From Microcoleus sp. FACHB-672 (GTDB taxonomy: Bacteria; Cyanobacteriota; Cyanobacteriia; Cyanobacteriales; Oscillatoriaceae): a DNA stretch of 64,000 bases. The notes under the pieces are model-generated. The model searched no databases and had not been told where the DNA came from. It saw only the letters and a program-made list of their open reading frames with translations. The position numbers were made by a program, and so were the translations under genes. Where the stretch lies: the NCBI RefSeq assembly GCF_014695725.1, contig NZ_JACJOU010000007.1, positions 248,001-312,000 of the forward strand, in the 5' to 3' direction. Positions 8,443-18,320 of the stretch are shown here, in pieces. The first letter of the stretch is position 1, and every line of letters begins with the position of its first letter.

Positions 8443-9531
8443 ATGAATCTAAATTTTCGCTTTGCGGTAGTCAGCGACCCCCACATTGGGCTTCCTCACA
8501 CGATCTGGGATCATCCTAGCCGCTTTCATCTGGTAGAAGTCAGTATTCCGGCGCTGGAAATAGTCTTCAAGCATCTAGCTAAGCTCGATCTTGATTTTCT
8601 GTTGCTACCGGGGGACTTGACACAGCATGGTGAACCGGAGAATCATGCTTGGCTGTCTGATCGGCTCGCTCAACTGCCTTTTCCGGTTTACGTGGTGCCG
8701 GGAAATCATGATGTCCCGCAACTGCTGCCCAATGAGCGATCCATTGGTTTGGCAGATTTTCCAAGTTACTATCTGCGGCAAGGTTATGACAACCCCCAAC
8801 AGCTTTATTACACTCGCGAAATTTTGCCGGGAGTGCGACTGATCAGTTTGAATTCTAACCAGTTTGATGGGGAAGGCAAACAACTGCCTTTCGGGCGTTT
8901 GGATGATGAGCAGATGGCGTGGCTGAAAGCGGTTTTAAGTGCTGCTGATGAGCCGGTGGTGATGGTGATGGTGCATCACAATGTTGTAGAGCATCTACCG
9001 GGGCAATCGCGCCATTCTTTAGGCCGGCGCTATATGCTGGAGAATGCACCGGCACTGTTAGAATTGCTGCGGCAAGCGGGGGCGCAGTTGGTATTTACCG
9101 GCCATTTGCACGTTCAGGATGTTGCGGAAAATCACGGAATCTACGATATCACGACCGGCTCTTTAGTTAGCTACCCGCACCCGTATCGAGTCTTGCAATT
9201 TCAAATGGACGGGCAAGGTCAAAAACAGTTGAAAATTGAAACTCATCGGGTGGATGCTGTTCCTGATATGCCGGCGCTGCCACAGCAATCGCGTGAGTGG
9301 ATGGGTGAGCGCAGTTATCCTTTTATGATGCGACTTTTAACAGAAGCGCCTTTAAATTTACCGCCGGCGCAGGCAGAACCGTTGGTTGCCAGTCTGCGCT
9401 ATTTTTGGGCAGATATTGCGATGGGCGATGCGATGTTTGATTTCTCTGATTTTCCTTCACCAGTGCGACGATATTTTGAAGCGTTTAGCGCGACTGACAG
9501 TATCGACAACCACGCCACGCTCATGCTTTAA
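8443..9531 (+). CDS. Calcineurin-like metallophosphoesterase (class III phosphodiesterase type)
   Basis: A 362-residue soluble enzyme with the full two-metal phosphoesterase signature in order: VVSDPHIG, LPGDLTQHGEPENHAW, VVPGNHD, VMVHHNVVEH and FTGHLHVQD. The Asp, His and Asn residues ligate the two metals. The layout is that of the GpdQ/CpdA group, which hydrolyses cyclic nucleotides or phosphodiesters. A cAMP phosphodiesterase role would fit a genome that encodes the adenylate cyclase at 48.5 kb, but substrate cannot be read from sequence. I start at the ATG at 8443; a TTG two codons earlier is less likely. The C-terminal ~90 residues form an extra helical part (EAPLNLPPAQAEPLVASLRYF). Confidence 0.85.
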   Translation: MNLNFRFAVVSDPHIGLPHTIWDHPSRFHLVEVSIPALEIVFKHLAKLDLDFLLLPGDLTQHGEPENHAWLSDRLAQLPFPVYVVPGNHDVPQLLPNERSIGLADFPSYYLRQGYDNPQQLYYTREILPGVRLISLNSNQFDGEGKQLPFGRLDDEQMAWLKAVLSAADEPVVMVMVHHNVVEHLPGQSRHSLGRRYMLENAPALLELLRQAGAQLVFTGHLHVQDVAENHGIYDITTGSLVSYPHPYRVLQFQMDGQGQKQLKIETHRVDAVPDMPALPQQSREWMGERSYPFMMRLLTEAPLNLPPAQAEPLVASLRYFWADIAMGDAMFDFSDFPSPVRRYFEAFSATDSIDNHATLML

Positions 9532-9910
9532 ATCTGCACTCAGCCAAGATTTTTTTTAGGACACGGGCGGGTTTTGAGCTAAGGTTATTTGTCTAATGGA
9601 AAATTTTACTGGCTCAATTCGCCCTTATTAACATTTGTAGAAAAAGTAAGTAAAACCTAAGTGCCGGCAGAACTTCTGGATGCTTCCTAGATTTGCCAAA
9701 TATTAGGGGAACATCTTGCTCCTTGAAATGACGCCAAGCAGGAAAAATGCAAGCACTTCAAATTTACAAAAATGCGATGCTCCCGAACTTCTCGATTTCT
9801 GCAACAATTTTATCAAAACAGATTATTTGCAAAGTTCTTTAAAAACTATAACCTTAACCTCACTCATTTACCAACAGTGAACAGGATGCTTTGATTGGCT
9901 TTTAAGGATG
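9532..9910. other. Convergent intergenic region
   Basis: It lies between the ends of the metallophosphoesterase gene (plus) and the CheC-like gene (minus). It is AT-rich. I see no convincing open frame, and no perfect hairpin terminator. Confidence 0.4.
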
Positions 9911-10516
9911 CTATTTATTTAGCGTAATGTCTTCTAGTAAATTTTCAAAGGGATAAATTTTAAAAAATAAAATAATATCTCCTTTGACTTGAATTTGTTC
10001 AATTTTAAATTGGATTCTTCCTAAGATTGCCGTTGCATTAACATTTGAATCACTTGATGCTAATAAATGTTTAACTGTATTTTCTTTGTAGGTGGGAGCC
10101 ATATAAGTAATGCCTCCATTGATCACATTACTTAGAGAACCCATTACGCCGTTGAAGAAGATATTCCCGACTTCGCTAAGGGTTTTCATTTTAAGGGCCT
10201 CTTGGTCAAGGTTTCGCCGGTCGGGATCGGCGAGCACTTCTACAAGGGTAGCGGCACTATCTGCGGGAAAAATCAGCTGAGCAACCGCCTCAAATTCTCC
10301 TCTGACGGCAAGTTCCATTGCGGCGACGTATTCCGTGTTAACGCGTTGCTCTAGTTTTGTTTGCAACTGCTGAGACGACAATATTTCAATCGCAGACATC
10401 TGCAAGTGAAGCGGCCATTCTGTCAGATAATTCAACATTGTATTGGAGCGCTCAACGCCGGTGTTGAACAGCTTTTGCAAAGTATTTATCTGCTCAGATG
10501 TTGTTTTAATGGTCAT
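9911..10516 (-). CDS. CheC-like phosphatase-domain protein
   Basis: A 201-residue soluble protein resembling the CheC/CheX fold. In the second half E115-x2-N118-x22-P141 (SEVGNIFFNG ... YMAPT) fits the CheC/FliY phosphatase spacing exactly. In CheC proteins this Glu and Asn position water for dephosphorylation of a phospho-receiver. The first pseudo-symmetric half (LFNTGVERSNTMLNYL) does not keep the usual Glu/Asn pair, so at most one active site is present. It is 110 bases downstream of the FIST-domain gene on the same strand and probably co-transcribed, which suggests it dephosphorylates or modulates a receiver tied to that sensor. No cheY or cheA lies nearby. Confidence 0.6.
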   Translation of the reverse strand: MTIKTTSEQINTLQKLFNTGVERSNTMLNYLTEWPLHLQMSAIEILSSQQLQTKLEQRVNTEYVAAMELAVRGEFEAVAQLIFPADSAATLVEVLADPDRRNLDQEALKMKTLSEVGNIFFNGVMGSLSNVINGGITYMAPTYKENTVKHLLASSDSNVNATAILGRIQFKIEQIQVKGDIILFFKIYPFENLLEDITLNK

Positions 10517-10626
10517 TGTCGGGGGTCAATTGTGTGTAGTTAGGAGAGGAAACGCGAGCGCTTGGACAGGGAAAGGATATGGAAAATTCCTCCTTGGAGG
10601 GTTGACTATTTACTTTTTATCCTTTT

Positions 10627-11865
10627 TCAGAGCTGCCGGCAAATCCCAAAGACTGAGGTGTAGCCGTGCAAGAAGGTGCTGCCGCAGACAGGGCCTATTT
10701 CGCCATTGCAGAAGAAGCCACTGAGCGGGATGTTTTTGAGATACTGGTTGAACAGTTGGGAGTCAAAATTGGCTTTGCCATAAAGCCCTTCTCCTCGCCC
10801 CACACAGGAGAACATTAAAGCGCCGACGCCGGCAGGAAGACCTGTTGAGGAAGCCTGTCTCTGATAGCGTTCTAGGAGCATTTCCAGGTCTTCTGCTGAG
10901 GTACGGGCGTCGCGGAGGTGGAATTGAATGCGCTGTCCGGGTCTGACGCGATCCCCAATGGCAATGGCACCGGCTTTGGGGTCTACTCCTAGCAAAGTCC
11001 GGATTAAGAAGTCGCCGCGATCAAGTTCTTGTTTAAATTCATCCCGCGCTACCCCAACAAATAGGGAGTTCTGGGCGAGTTGTCGGTCTTCTTCGTTGAG
11101 GCTTTGAATCAATTCGCGCAGCACTTCTAAGGGGGTTCGAGATTTAGCGCACCCAATGGCTTGCTCCTCCAGTCCTAGCACGACATTCCGTTCACCGGCA
11201 CTGACATGGTAAGTTTGGCCAATGGGCCGGCATCCTTGGGCCACGATGGTTTCCATGATGATATTGCCGCTGAGGGCGAGGCCAACAGTGCCATCTCGGT
11301 GCAGCCGATAGTTAGAGAACAATCCTATGCCGGACCCAATGCCACTGCCGCTGGCCAAACCCCCAATTTTGGAGGCACCGGGGTAGGCAAAATCAAGTCC
11401 TTCGATCAAATCATTAATGCCAGACGTGAAGGGATCTGACAGGAGGATGAATTGAGGCTGATCTGCCGGCTCAACGCCGATGAGATCGACCCAGGTATTT
11501 GGGGCGCTATCTAAGTCGGGCAAGTCTTCGTTAGGGATATGAAAGGCCCGGACGGTTACTCCAGGCAAATGCGCTAGAGTCAGACTCAGAGCGGGTTCTC
11601 CTTCGATTTCTTGGGTCGTGCTTTGCCGGTTCATGCCGATGATGCCGCCGCCGCCACAGCCAATTAAGGCCGGCACTGATAAATACTCTTGGAGTAAGGG
11701 CATTAGCCGGGAATACTCACTGGCAAAGGCCGATGAAATAAATACCAGCCCTAAATCTGCCGGTGCGTCCAACGACTGTTGCGCTTGTTCTACAACTTCT
11801 TTGACTGCCGCTTCCAACGAAGAACGGGTTGATAAGGCGTTTGTCCACTTCATCTGGTCTGCCAT
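10627..11865 (-). CDS. FIST-domain sensory protein (FIST_N + FIST_C)
   Basis: About 412 residues. The N-terminal half has the FIST_N pattern: LGLVFISSAFASEY, VPALIGCGGGGIIG and LSDPFTSGINDLIEGLDFAYPG with IGGLASGSG. The C-terminal half is FIST_C, with GCRPIGQTYHVSA and a closing PLSGFFCNGEIGPV that marks FIST proteins. FIST domains are small-ligand sensors (amino acids have been proposed) found beside chemotaxis and signalling genes. The internal ATG at 11865 is chosen over the GTG at 11892 because a GAGGG site precedes it at a normal distance. The downstream CheC-like gene supports a sensor plus phosphatase pair. Soluble, no membrane segments. Confidence 0.85.
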   Translation of the reverse strand: MADQMKWTNALSTRSSLEAAVKEVVEQAQQSLDAPADLGLVFISSAFASEYSRLMPLLQEYLSVPALIGCGGGGIIGMNRQSTTQEIEGEPALSLTLAHLPGVTVRAFHIPNEDLPDLDSAPNTWVDLIGVEPADQPQFILLSDPFTSGINDLIEGLDFAYPGASKIGGLASGSGIGSGIGLFSNYRLHRDGTVGLALSGNIIMETIVAQGCRPIGQTYHVSAGERNVVLGLEEQAIGCAKSRTPLEVLRELIQSLNEEDRQLAQNSLFVGVARDEFKQELDRGDFLIRTLLGVDPKAGAIAIGDRVRPGQRIQFHLRDARTSAEDLEMLLERYQRQASSTGLPAGVGALMFSCVGRGEGLYGKANFDSQLFNQYLKNIPLSGFFCNGEIGPVCGSTFLHGYTSVFGICRQL

Positions 11866-12581
11866 CGGTTCTACCCTCGGAGAAACTCTCACAGCGTAGG
11901 GCTATACCATTTTAAAGTTTAGAATTTAGAGTTGGGACTGGAGTTCAATGGTCTGTTACCTAGGCTAGTTAATAGCTGTAGGATTTGCATTCACTTTTCA
12001 TCCTTTGTAAATCTAACGCAAAATGGTAAGGTTGAATTCGGGGGCTTCCAAGGATTAAATGGGTTGAACCACACCGAAGAGGAGCGCCAGTGTGAGAAGG
12101 ATGGCTGCTATACCTCTGCTTTAGTTTAGCCTGCAAGTATATTGCGACTCACAGACTATGGTAGGCTACAGCGGCTCAGGAAGATAGAGTGCCAGAGAAG
12201 CGTGCCTGGGTAAAGAAGTGGGAAAATCCGTTCTTAACATGAGTTAACATATTTAATAGAGACAGCACTCAGGTGTAAACTTACTTCGAGGCTCGGTTGA
12301 CGGCAAAACCTTAAAAAATACAGAGCGATACAGTCTGGCTGCTGTATTCATGTGTCAATAGTGAGTGAGCGCCTATCCAGAATAGAGTTTGAACGTTTGA
12401 AAGTTGTAGCCGAAAGGCGAGCGGGCAGAGTAGGTTAGAACGATTGCAAAATCAGCATTCTAGCTTGCTAGCATTTCAGCGTTTTAATGTCTGCTGGGGC
12501 AACACCTGAGTGAAATTTCAAGAGCAGTAAATCTTGAAATTCTGCCGATACTAATAGAACGTTGTTGAAACCACCAAATCT
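11866..12581. other. Long intergenic region upstream of cp12
   Basis: About 700 bases between the FIST gene (minus) and cp12 (plus). It must hold both promoters. The short frames in it have no ribosome-binding site or coding bias and were not accepted. The only marked structure is the inverted repeat at 12515-12540. Confidence 0.4.
12515..12540 (+). promoter_or_regulatory. Perfect inverted repeat in the cp12 leader
   Basis: ATTTCAAGA (12515-12523) is perfectly mirrored by TCTTGAAAT (12532-12540), with an 8-base spacer, 42 bases before the cp12 ATG. It could be a dimeric regulator's operator or a leader RNA hairpin; there is no T tract, so it is not a simple terminator. Confidence 0.4.
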
Positions 12582-12803
12582 ATGAGCAACCTCGAGAAAC
12601 AAATTGAACAAGAGCGCGAACAGGCTCGCGCCGCCTGTGATGTTAATGGCGCAACCTCCGGTGAGTGTGCGGCTGCATGGGATGTCGTTGAAGAACTGCA
12701 AGCTGAAGCCTCCCATCAACGTCAAAGTAAGCCGAAGAATTCCCTTGAGAAATACTGTGATGACAACCCTGATGCGGCTGAATGCCGAATCTATGACGAA
12801 TAA
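12582..12803 (+). CDS. cp12: CP12, Calvin-cycle redox regulator
   Basis: A 73-residue, highly charged, largely disordered protein. Both redox pairs of CP12 are present, C19/C29 and C59/C68, together with the AWDVVEELQAE core motif and the closing YCDDNPDAAECRIYDE segment that inserts into GAPDH. In the dark, oxidised CP12 brings Gap2-type GAPDH and phosphoribulokinase into an inactive complex; thioredoxin reduction in light releases them. It is monocistronic: a long leader precedes it and a strong terminator follows. The GAPDH gene at 34 kb is the NAD-type enzyme and is not the expected partner. Confidence 0.97.
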   Translation: MSNLEKQIEQEREQARAACDVNGATSGECAAAWDVVEELQAEASHQRQSKPKNSLEKYCDDNPDAAECRIYDE

Positions 12804-12850
12804 AGTCAGTTGATGCTTTAGGCGAATACTCCGGAAAAGCCGATAACTGG

Positions 12851-12896
12851 CAAGCAACTGGAATACTGCATAAAAGATTCCAGTTGCTTGTTTTTT
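12851..12896 (+). terminator. Terminator of cp12
   Basis: A 14-base perfect stem (12851-12864 with 12877-12890, CAAGCAACTGGAAT and its complement) is followed by TTTTTT. Confidence 0.92.
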
Positions 12897-12976
12897 GTGC
12901 TAGGAGATATTGTGAAAATAAAATGCTAGCCTGGGAATCGGCAATAGATTCCTCTGAGATTGTTTTTTGAATAACT

Positions 12977-13573
12977 ATGCCTGCTGAACCTTGGTTTAAA
13001 TCGTTAGTTTGGATAGATTACCGGCTGGCGGTTGTATTTACAATTGCAATCCCCTTGATTTTGCTACTTTGGGCATTTGTCCAAAAATCTGAGGCGGTTG
13101 TGCGGTTGCTAATTATTTACTGGCGGGTGGCTAGCTTGCTAGCGATTACGCTTTACTTAATGATTGCGTCGATCCCGCTTAGCTTTGTCGCCACGGTAAT
13201 TGCTCGCGTCTTGATCCCCATATCTTTGTGGTTTTGGGTGGATATTAATGAAGAAATTGACGACCAATCCTCGTCACCTTTGAAGCTGGCTTTTACATCT
13301 TGGCGATGGGCGATTACGGTTTACAGTGCTTTGGGTGCGCTATTCCAAATTCCTTTCCTACGTTGTGCAGTAGATAAAACGGCACTGAGTAGCCGGTTTT
13401 GTCAAGTTTGGATCGATCCACCGTTGCTGTTTAAACAGTATTTCCACGCGAATACGACAGTCCAGTTTTTAGGCTTTCTAGGTGTTGTCGGTTTGTTGAT
13501 TTACGTGGTGTCTCTGAGCTACTTTGTGCTGGTCAAGCTAAAATTGCAGGGGCGATCTGCGACGGGTCACTGA
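12977..13573 (+). CDS. DUF3177-family membrane protein
   Basis: A 198-residue integral membrane protein conserved in cyanobacteria. It opens with WFKSLVWIDYRLAVVFTI and has about five to six hydrophobic helices, with an acidic cytosolic stretch (DINEEIDDQSSS) in the middle and a long loop containing two Cys (C116 and C128 region: FLRCAVDK and RFCQVWIDPP). I assign it to DUF3177 from the overall pattern; function is unknown. The closing helix ends in a basic tail (KLKLQGRSATGH), fitting a cytoplasmic C-terminus. It starts about 80 bases after the cp12 terminator and is followed by a small same-strand gene. Confidence 0.65.
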   Translation: MPAEPWFKSLVWIDYRLAVVFTIAIPLILLLWAFVQKSEAVVRLLIIYWRVASLLAITLYLMIASIPLSFVATVIARVLIPISLWFWVDINEEIDDQSSSPLKLAFTSWRWAITVYSALGALFQIPFLRCAVDKTALSSRFCQVWIDPPLLFKQYFHANTTVQFLGFLGVVGLLIYVVSLSYFVLVKLKLQGRSATGH

Positions 13574-13642
13574 TTTATCCCTTGTCCTTGGTTGCTTGAT
13601 AATTGCGAATAGTTATTGAACAGTTAGCAATTAACAGTGGAA

Positions 13643-13942
13643 ATGAACAATTCTATTGAGCAGCGTTTGGAAAAATATACAGCGAAACGACCGCAGGAAG
13701 TTCTGATCGTAACGGCTGAAATCGAGGGGGAAGCGGATCAAATTGCGATTTTTAAGGGCTTTTCTAGTTCACTAATGCGCCCTACAGCTTTTGATCCAGA
13801 GGTGTCGGTGTTGCCCGATCAAGCAACAATTCTCACGATTGACCGGCTCGCAAGTCCCTATAACCCAAATAACCCCCAATACATCCAGCAAGGGCTATCT
13901 TGGGAAACGATGCAGCCGTTGCTATCAGAAGTGGGAGTTTAG
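13643..13942 (+). CDS. Small conserved hypothetical protein, 99 residues
   Basis: Not assigned to a named family. The start is placed at the ATG at 13643 rather than the GTG two codons before. The soluble product begins with a short helix (SIEQRLEKYTAK), then an alternating strand pattern (EVLIVTAEIEGEADQIAIFKGFSSSLMRPT) and a Pro-rich middle ending in SPYNPNNPQYIQQGLSWETM. It resembles small conserved proteins shared by cyanobacteria and plastid-bearing organisms. It is 69 bases downstream of the DUF3177 gene and may share its transcript; a hairpin follows at 13972. Confidence 0.6.
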   Translation: MNNSIEQRLEKYTAKRPQEVLIVTAEIEGEADQIAIFKGFSSSLMRPTAFDPEVSVLPDQATILTIDRLASPYNPNNPQYIQQGLSWETMQPLLSEVGV

Positions 13943-13971
13943 GGAATAGGGACTAAGGGCAAGAGCCTAAT

Positions 13972-14014
13972 AACAGAGTGAAGAGGGATGATCATGCCTC
14001 TATCCTCTGTTTTT
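13972..14014. terminator. Bidirectional terminator between convergent genes
   Basis: AACAGAG (13972-13978) pairs with CTCTGTT (14005-14011), with GAGG/CCTC extending the stem and TTTT after it on the plus strand. It separates the small plus-strand gene from atpC on the minus strand. Confidence 0.65.
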
Positions 14015-14021
14015 AGTTTCG

Positions 14022-14435
14022 TTAGGCTTGCACCATGCCGCCGGCAGCTTGAAAGCGGGCGCGAGCGCGCTTCAGTGCTTGCATGGCTTGAATTTGCTCT
14101 TGGCGGTTGCCACTCTGGGATTGATTGACGCGGGTTTGGGCTTGGTTATAAGCTGTACGCGCTTCTTCAAGATTGATGGACTCACCCCGCTGTGCGCCAT
14201 TAACCAGAATGGTGACCTCGTCGTTTTCAACTTCTGCAAAGCCACCCATCAAGGCAATTGCCACCCACTCTTTATCGGGACGGACTCGCATTACGCCGGT
14301 ATCGAGAGCCGTCAGCAGGGGAGCGTGTCCCGATAAAATACCGAGTTGGCCGGTGGTGCTTGGCAGAATGACTTCTTGAGCGGTGGCATCCCAAACCGTT
14401 GTACCGGGCGCAATTACGCGAACTGTTAATGTCAT
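14022..14435 (-). CDS. atpC: ATP synthase F1 epsilon subunit
   Basis: At 137 residues the length is typical. The N-terminal beta-sandwich is seen as [20 protein letters not shown] and the signature [21 protein letters not shown], followed by the two C-terminal helices ([12 protein letters not shown] and [17 protein letters not shown]) that inhibit rotation in the dark. Epsilon belongs to the central stalk and contacts gamma and the c-ring at the thylakoid surface. It follows the beta-subunit gene by 160 bases on the same strand, the detached beta-epsilon operon typical of cyanobacteria and plastids (where it is named atpE). Confidence 0.96.
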   Translation of the reverse strand: MTLTVRVIAPGTTVWDATAQEVILPSTTGQLGILSGHAPLLTALDTGVMRVRPDKEWVAIALMGGFAEVENDEVTILVNGAQRGESINLEEARTAYNQAQTRVNQSQSGNRQEQIQAMQALKRARARFQAAGGMVQA

Positions 14436-14440
14436 AGGTT

Positions 14441-14466
14441 AGTTGTCAGTTGTCAGTTGTCAGTTG
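14441..14466. repeat. Heptanucleotide tandem repeat (AGTTGTC)x3
   Basis: AGTTGTC is repeated three times and followed by AGTTG. This STRR-type tract lies in the spacer between the beta- and epsilon-subunit genes. Confidence 0.85.
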
Positions 14467-14481
14467 CGAATGGAACACAGG

Positions 14482-14540
14482 GGATGGGGCATGGGAAAAT
14501 TTACCAATGCCCGTACCTTTAGTTGGTGCAGCCATCCCAC
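14482..14540. repeat. Degenerate copy of the dispersed ATGCCC repeat
   Basis: It reads GATGGGGCATGGG, then AATGCCCGTACCTTTAGTTGG and TGCAGCCATCCC. It is a diverged match to the copies at 41272-41322 and 46531-46616. Confidence 0.6.
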
Positions 14541-14595
14541 CGCTTCGCGTCAGCAAGCTAGGGACGTGGAGAATTCCCACATCCTCGCCTTGTGA

Positions 14596-16435
<1,840 letters not shown>

Positions 16436-17392
16436 TTACTTTTTGCTAGAGCTATTAATGGCTGCTTCTAGGCGAGTTGCTAAGGCAACGATATCATCTT
16501 TTCTGGCTATTTGAGCGACCCATTCTTTGGGGATATTTTCTAAGCCGTAGTAGATGCCGGCAAGACCGCCGGTGACGGCTGCGGTGGTATCGGTATCTTC
16601 GCCCAAATTCACAGCTTTTAGCACAGATTCGGCATAGGAAGAAGTATTTAATAAACACCACAAAGCCGCTTCTAGGGTGTGAATCACATATCCAGTTGAG
16701 TGAATCTCATCAATTGACAGTGTCTCTATGTTACCGCTGAAGACTCGGTGAAAATGAGAGTTAATTTCTCGGACGGTTACAGGTTGCGTATAAATTGATT
16801 TAATATTTTTGATGCCTTGCAGATAAGCAGATTTAGGATCTAATCTTTTTAATAAATTTATGGCAATACTGGTATAAATTCCGCAGGCTATTTGTGACCG
16901 ACAATGTCCGTGAGTAATTCGAGAAACTTGATGAACTCGCTCAATTAATTCTGAAAAGCTGAGATTTTTATAATAAAATGATAGGGGAAGAATTCGCATC
17001 AATGAACCATTGCCATTATTTGATGCACTCGTGAGGCCGGCATTGAGAGGCAGGACGCCTCGTTGTAAGTTTGTAATTGCTTGTCTGGTGGTGTTGCCAA
17101 CGTCAAAAACTTCCCCGTAAGGCGTCCAGTAACCTTCGCTGTACCACCAGCCGAAAGCATCGCCTATTGCCTCTAAAGAAAAGCCGGCACACAGAGAGTT
17201 TGCTAAGCAAAATGTCAGGGAACTATCATCTGACCAAGTGCCGGGTGGTTGGTTATAAGTGCCATAGCCGGTCATTTCTGTCACCGGCATCTTAACCCTT
17301 TCAGCACGGCTGGTAAATTCCACCGGCACCCCCAAGGCATCGCCCACACATAAACCCATTAAACCCGACAAGATTTTTGATGTGGGTTGCAT
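16436..17392 (-). CDS. ADP-ribosylglycohydrolase-family protein
   Basis: 318 residues of the DraG/ARH fold. The N-terminus has GLCVGDALGVPVEF, the first metal site is GTWSDDSSLTFCLANSL, and the C-terminal metal site is GEDTDTTAAVTGGLAG followed by YYGLENIP. The paired Asp residues bind two Mg or Mn ions that activate water to remove ADP-ribose from proteins or small molecules. In nitrogen fixers DraG reactivates nitrogenase reductase, but this family is broad and no draT or nif gene is near, so the target is open. Soluble and cytoplasmic. It is transcribed alone: a long non-coding stretch precedes it. Confidence 0.88.
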   Translation of the reverse strand: MQPTSKILSGLMGLCVGDALGVPVEFTSRAERVKMPVTEMTGYGTYNQPPGTWSDDSSLTFCLANSLCAGFSLEAIGDAFGWWYSEGYWTPYGEVFDVGNTTRQAITNLQRGVLPLNAGLTSASNNGNGSLMRILPLSFYYKNLSFSELIERVHQVSRITHGHCRSQIACGIYTSIAINLLKRLDPKSAYLQGIKNIKSIYTQPVTVREINSHFHRVFSGNIETLSIDEIHSTGYVIHTLEAALWCLLNTSSYAESVLKAVNLGEDTDTTAAVTGGLAGIYYGLENIPKEWVAQIARKDDIVALATRLEAAINSSSKK

Positions 17393-17506
17393 TTTTACAC
17401 CTGCCTTAATATGAACTGGTATTGCGTAATCGAGCCTCGTGATGACTCGCCGCTATCACCTTAACCGATAATTAGAAAACTTTAATCGCAAGTTCATCCC
17501 AATGCA

Positions 17507-17535
17507 AAGCCCCCCAGCGAGAGACTGGAGGGCTT
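17507..17535 (-). terminator. Strong GC-rich hairpin, possible terminator
   Basis: AAGCCC (17507-17512) pairs with GGGCTT (17530-17535) and CCAG (17514-17517) with CTGG (17525-17528). Neither side has a good T tract; on the minus strand the stem is followed by TGCATT. It sits about 115 bases before the ADP-ribosylglycohydrolase start, so it could end a minus-strand transcript from the region to its right. Confidence 0.4.
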
Positions 17536-17952
17536 GTCAATTGCTAAGATTTAAACCATCATCAGAGCAACTAAGCAGCGATGCCGATGCTAGCTATTGA
17601 TGGAAAAGAGTCAATCAAGAATCGATAAGATGCACCCTGAAACGAACACCACTCCCTCAAAGAGGGGTGCCGATAAAAAACACACAGATAACCTCTTTTA
17701 TTAATGCATTATCTGTAAGCTTAGCGGAAGAGGGCAAGATCCCCCAAGGACTGTCACCCTTTACTGAGGCGTAACAGTCTTTGGAAGGATAACTAACTGA
17801 AGATATTTTTTACACAGCAGCGTCACTTTAGCCGACTAATCTTGAAAAGTCTGATTTAACATTTCCTGAAGCTGTTGTTCGAGAGAACTCAATCATTGTG
17901 TGGGACTGTTCTGTTTCTTGAGGAATCAGATTCTGAAAAAGACCCAAAAAAC
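17536..17952. other. Non-coding stretch with several hairpins (candidate structured RNA)
   Basis: No open frame is convincing. Three stems lie within 140 bases: CACCACTC/GAGGGGTG (17647-17654 with 17662-17669), ACAGATAA/TTATCTGT (17684-17691 with 17709-17716, perfect) and CCAAGGACTGT/ACAGTCTTTGG (17744-17754 with 17774-17784, one G-U on the plus strand). A T run near 17804 follows on the plus strand. I do not recognise it as tmRNA, RNase P RNA or a named riboswitch. Confidence 0.35.
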
Positions 17953-18105
17953 TCACCTTTTTTCTACTTGTTGCAAGCTGCCGTAAAACTGACTCCACTC
18001 AGCACCCACTGGACTGAATGAGGCAAAGTTTGCAGGATTTTGCCAGAAGTATAGCAAGCACAGCAGTCCGAACAAAGAGGCAAAATCACGAAATTCTTTT
18101 AACAT
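17953..18105 (-). CDS. Possible 50-residue small protein
   Basis: The frame can extend to 18144, but the ATG at 18105 is preceded by GGGAGAAAGCT, a good ribosome-binding site. The product is MLKEFRDFASLFGLLC..., one hydrophobic segment (FASLFGLLCLLYFW) followed by a polar aromatic tail. It may be a small membrane-associated peptide. No homologue comes to mind; coding status is uncertain. Confidence 0.3.
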   Translation of the reverse strand: MLKEFRDFASLFGLLCLLYFWQNPANFASFSPVGAEWSQFYGSLQQVEKR

Positions 18106-18194
18106 AGCTTTCTCCCTGGCAGACTCATCAGGGAACGAGTTCACTCCAGTGTTGTAGATAGTGTGACAGGATTTATTGCCGGTTACAATCTTCC

Positions 18195-18320
18195 CTAAGT
18201 ATTGCCTTGAATAGCGCGTAGAAGCTCTAAGGTCATATCCCCGGAAGTATGGGCAATCACCTTTAGGAAATCAGCGTTTTGTGTAAAGGTTTTGGGTAAT
18301 TCGGCTGGAAGCAAGATCAT
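18195..18320 (-). CDS. Possible 41-residue small protein
   Basis: A short minus-strand frame reads MILLPAELPKTFTQNADF... and ends VIAHTSGDMTLELLRAIQGNT. The composition looks like coding sequence (amphipathic helix, few rare codons), but no clear ribosome-binding site precedes it. It is 90 bases upstream of the 50-residue frame on the same strand. It may be a small gene or the tail of a decayed one. Confidence 0.25.
   Translation of the reverse strand: MILLPAELPKTFTQNADFLKVIAHTSGDMTLELLRAIQGNT

Noticed and set aside
11932-12129. 65-codon plus-strand frame upstream of cp12
   Set aside because: No ribosome-binding site and no recognisable pattern; composition fits non-coding DNA.
12468-12857. 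129-codon minus-strand frame over cp12
   Set aside because: It covers the cp12 gene and its terminator in antisense and has no start signal; CP12 is unmistakable on the plus strand.
16436-17392. DraG regulating nitrogenase
   Set aside because: The family is right, but no draT or nif genes are present in the window, so the specific role is not supported.
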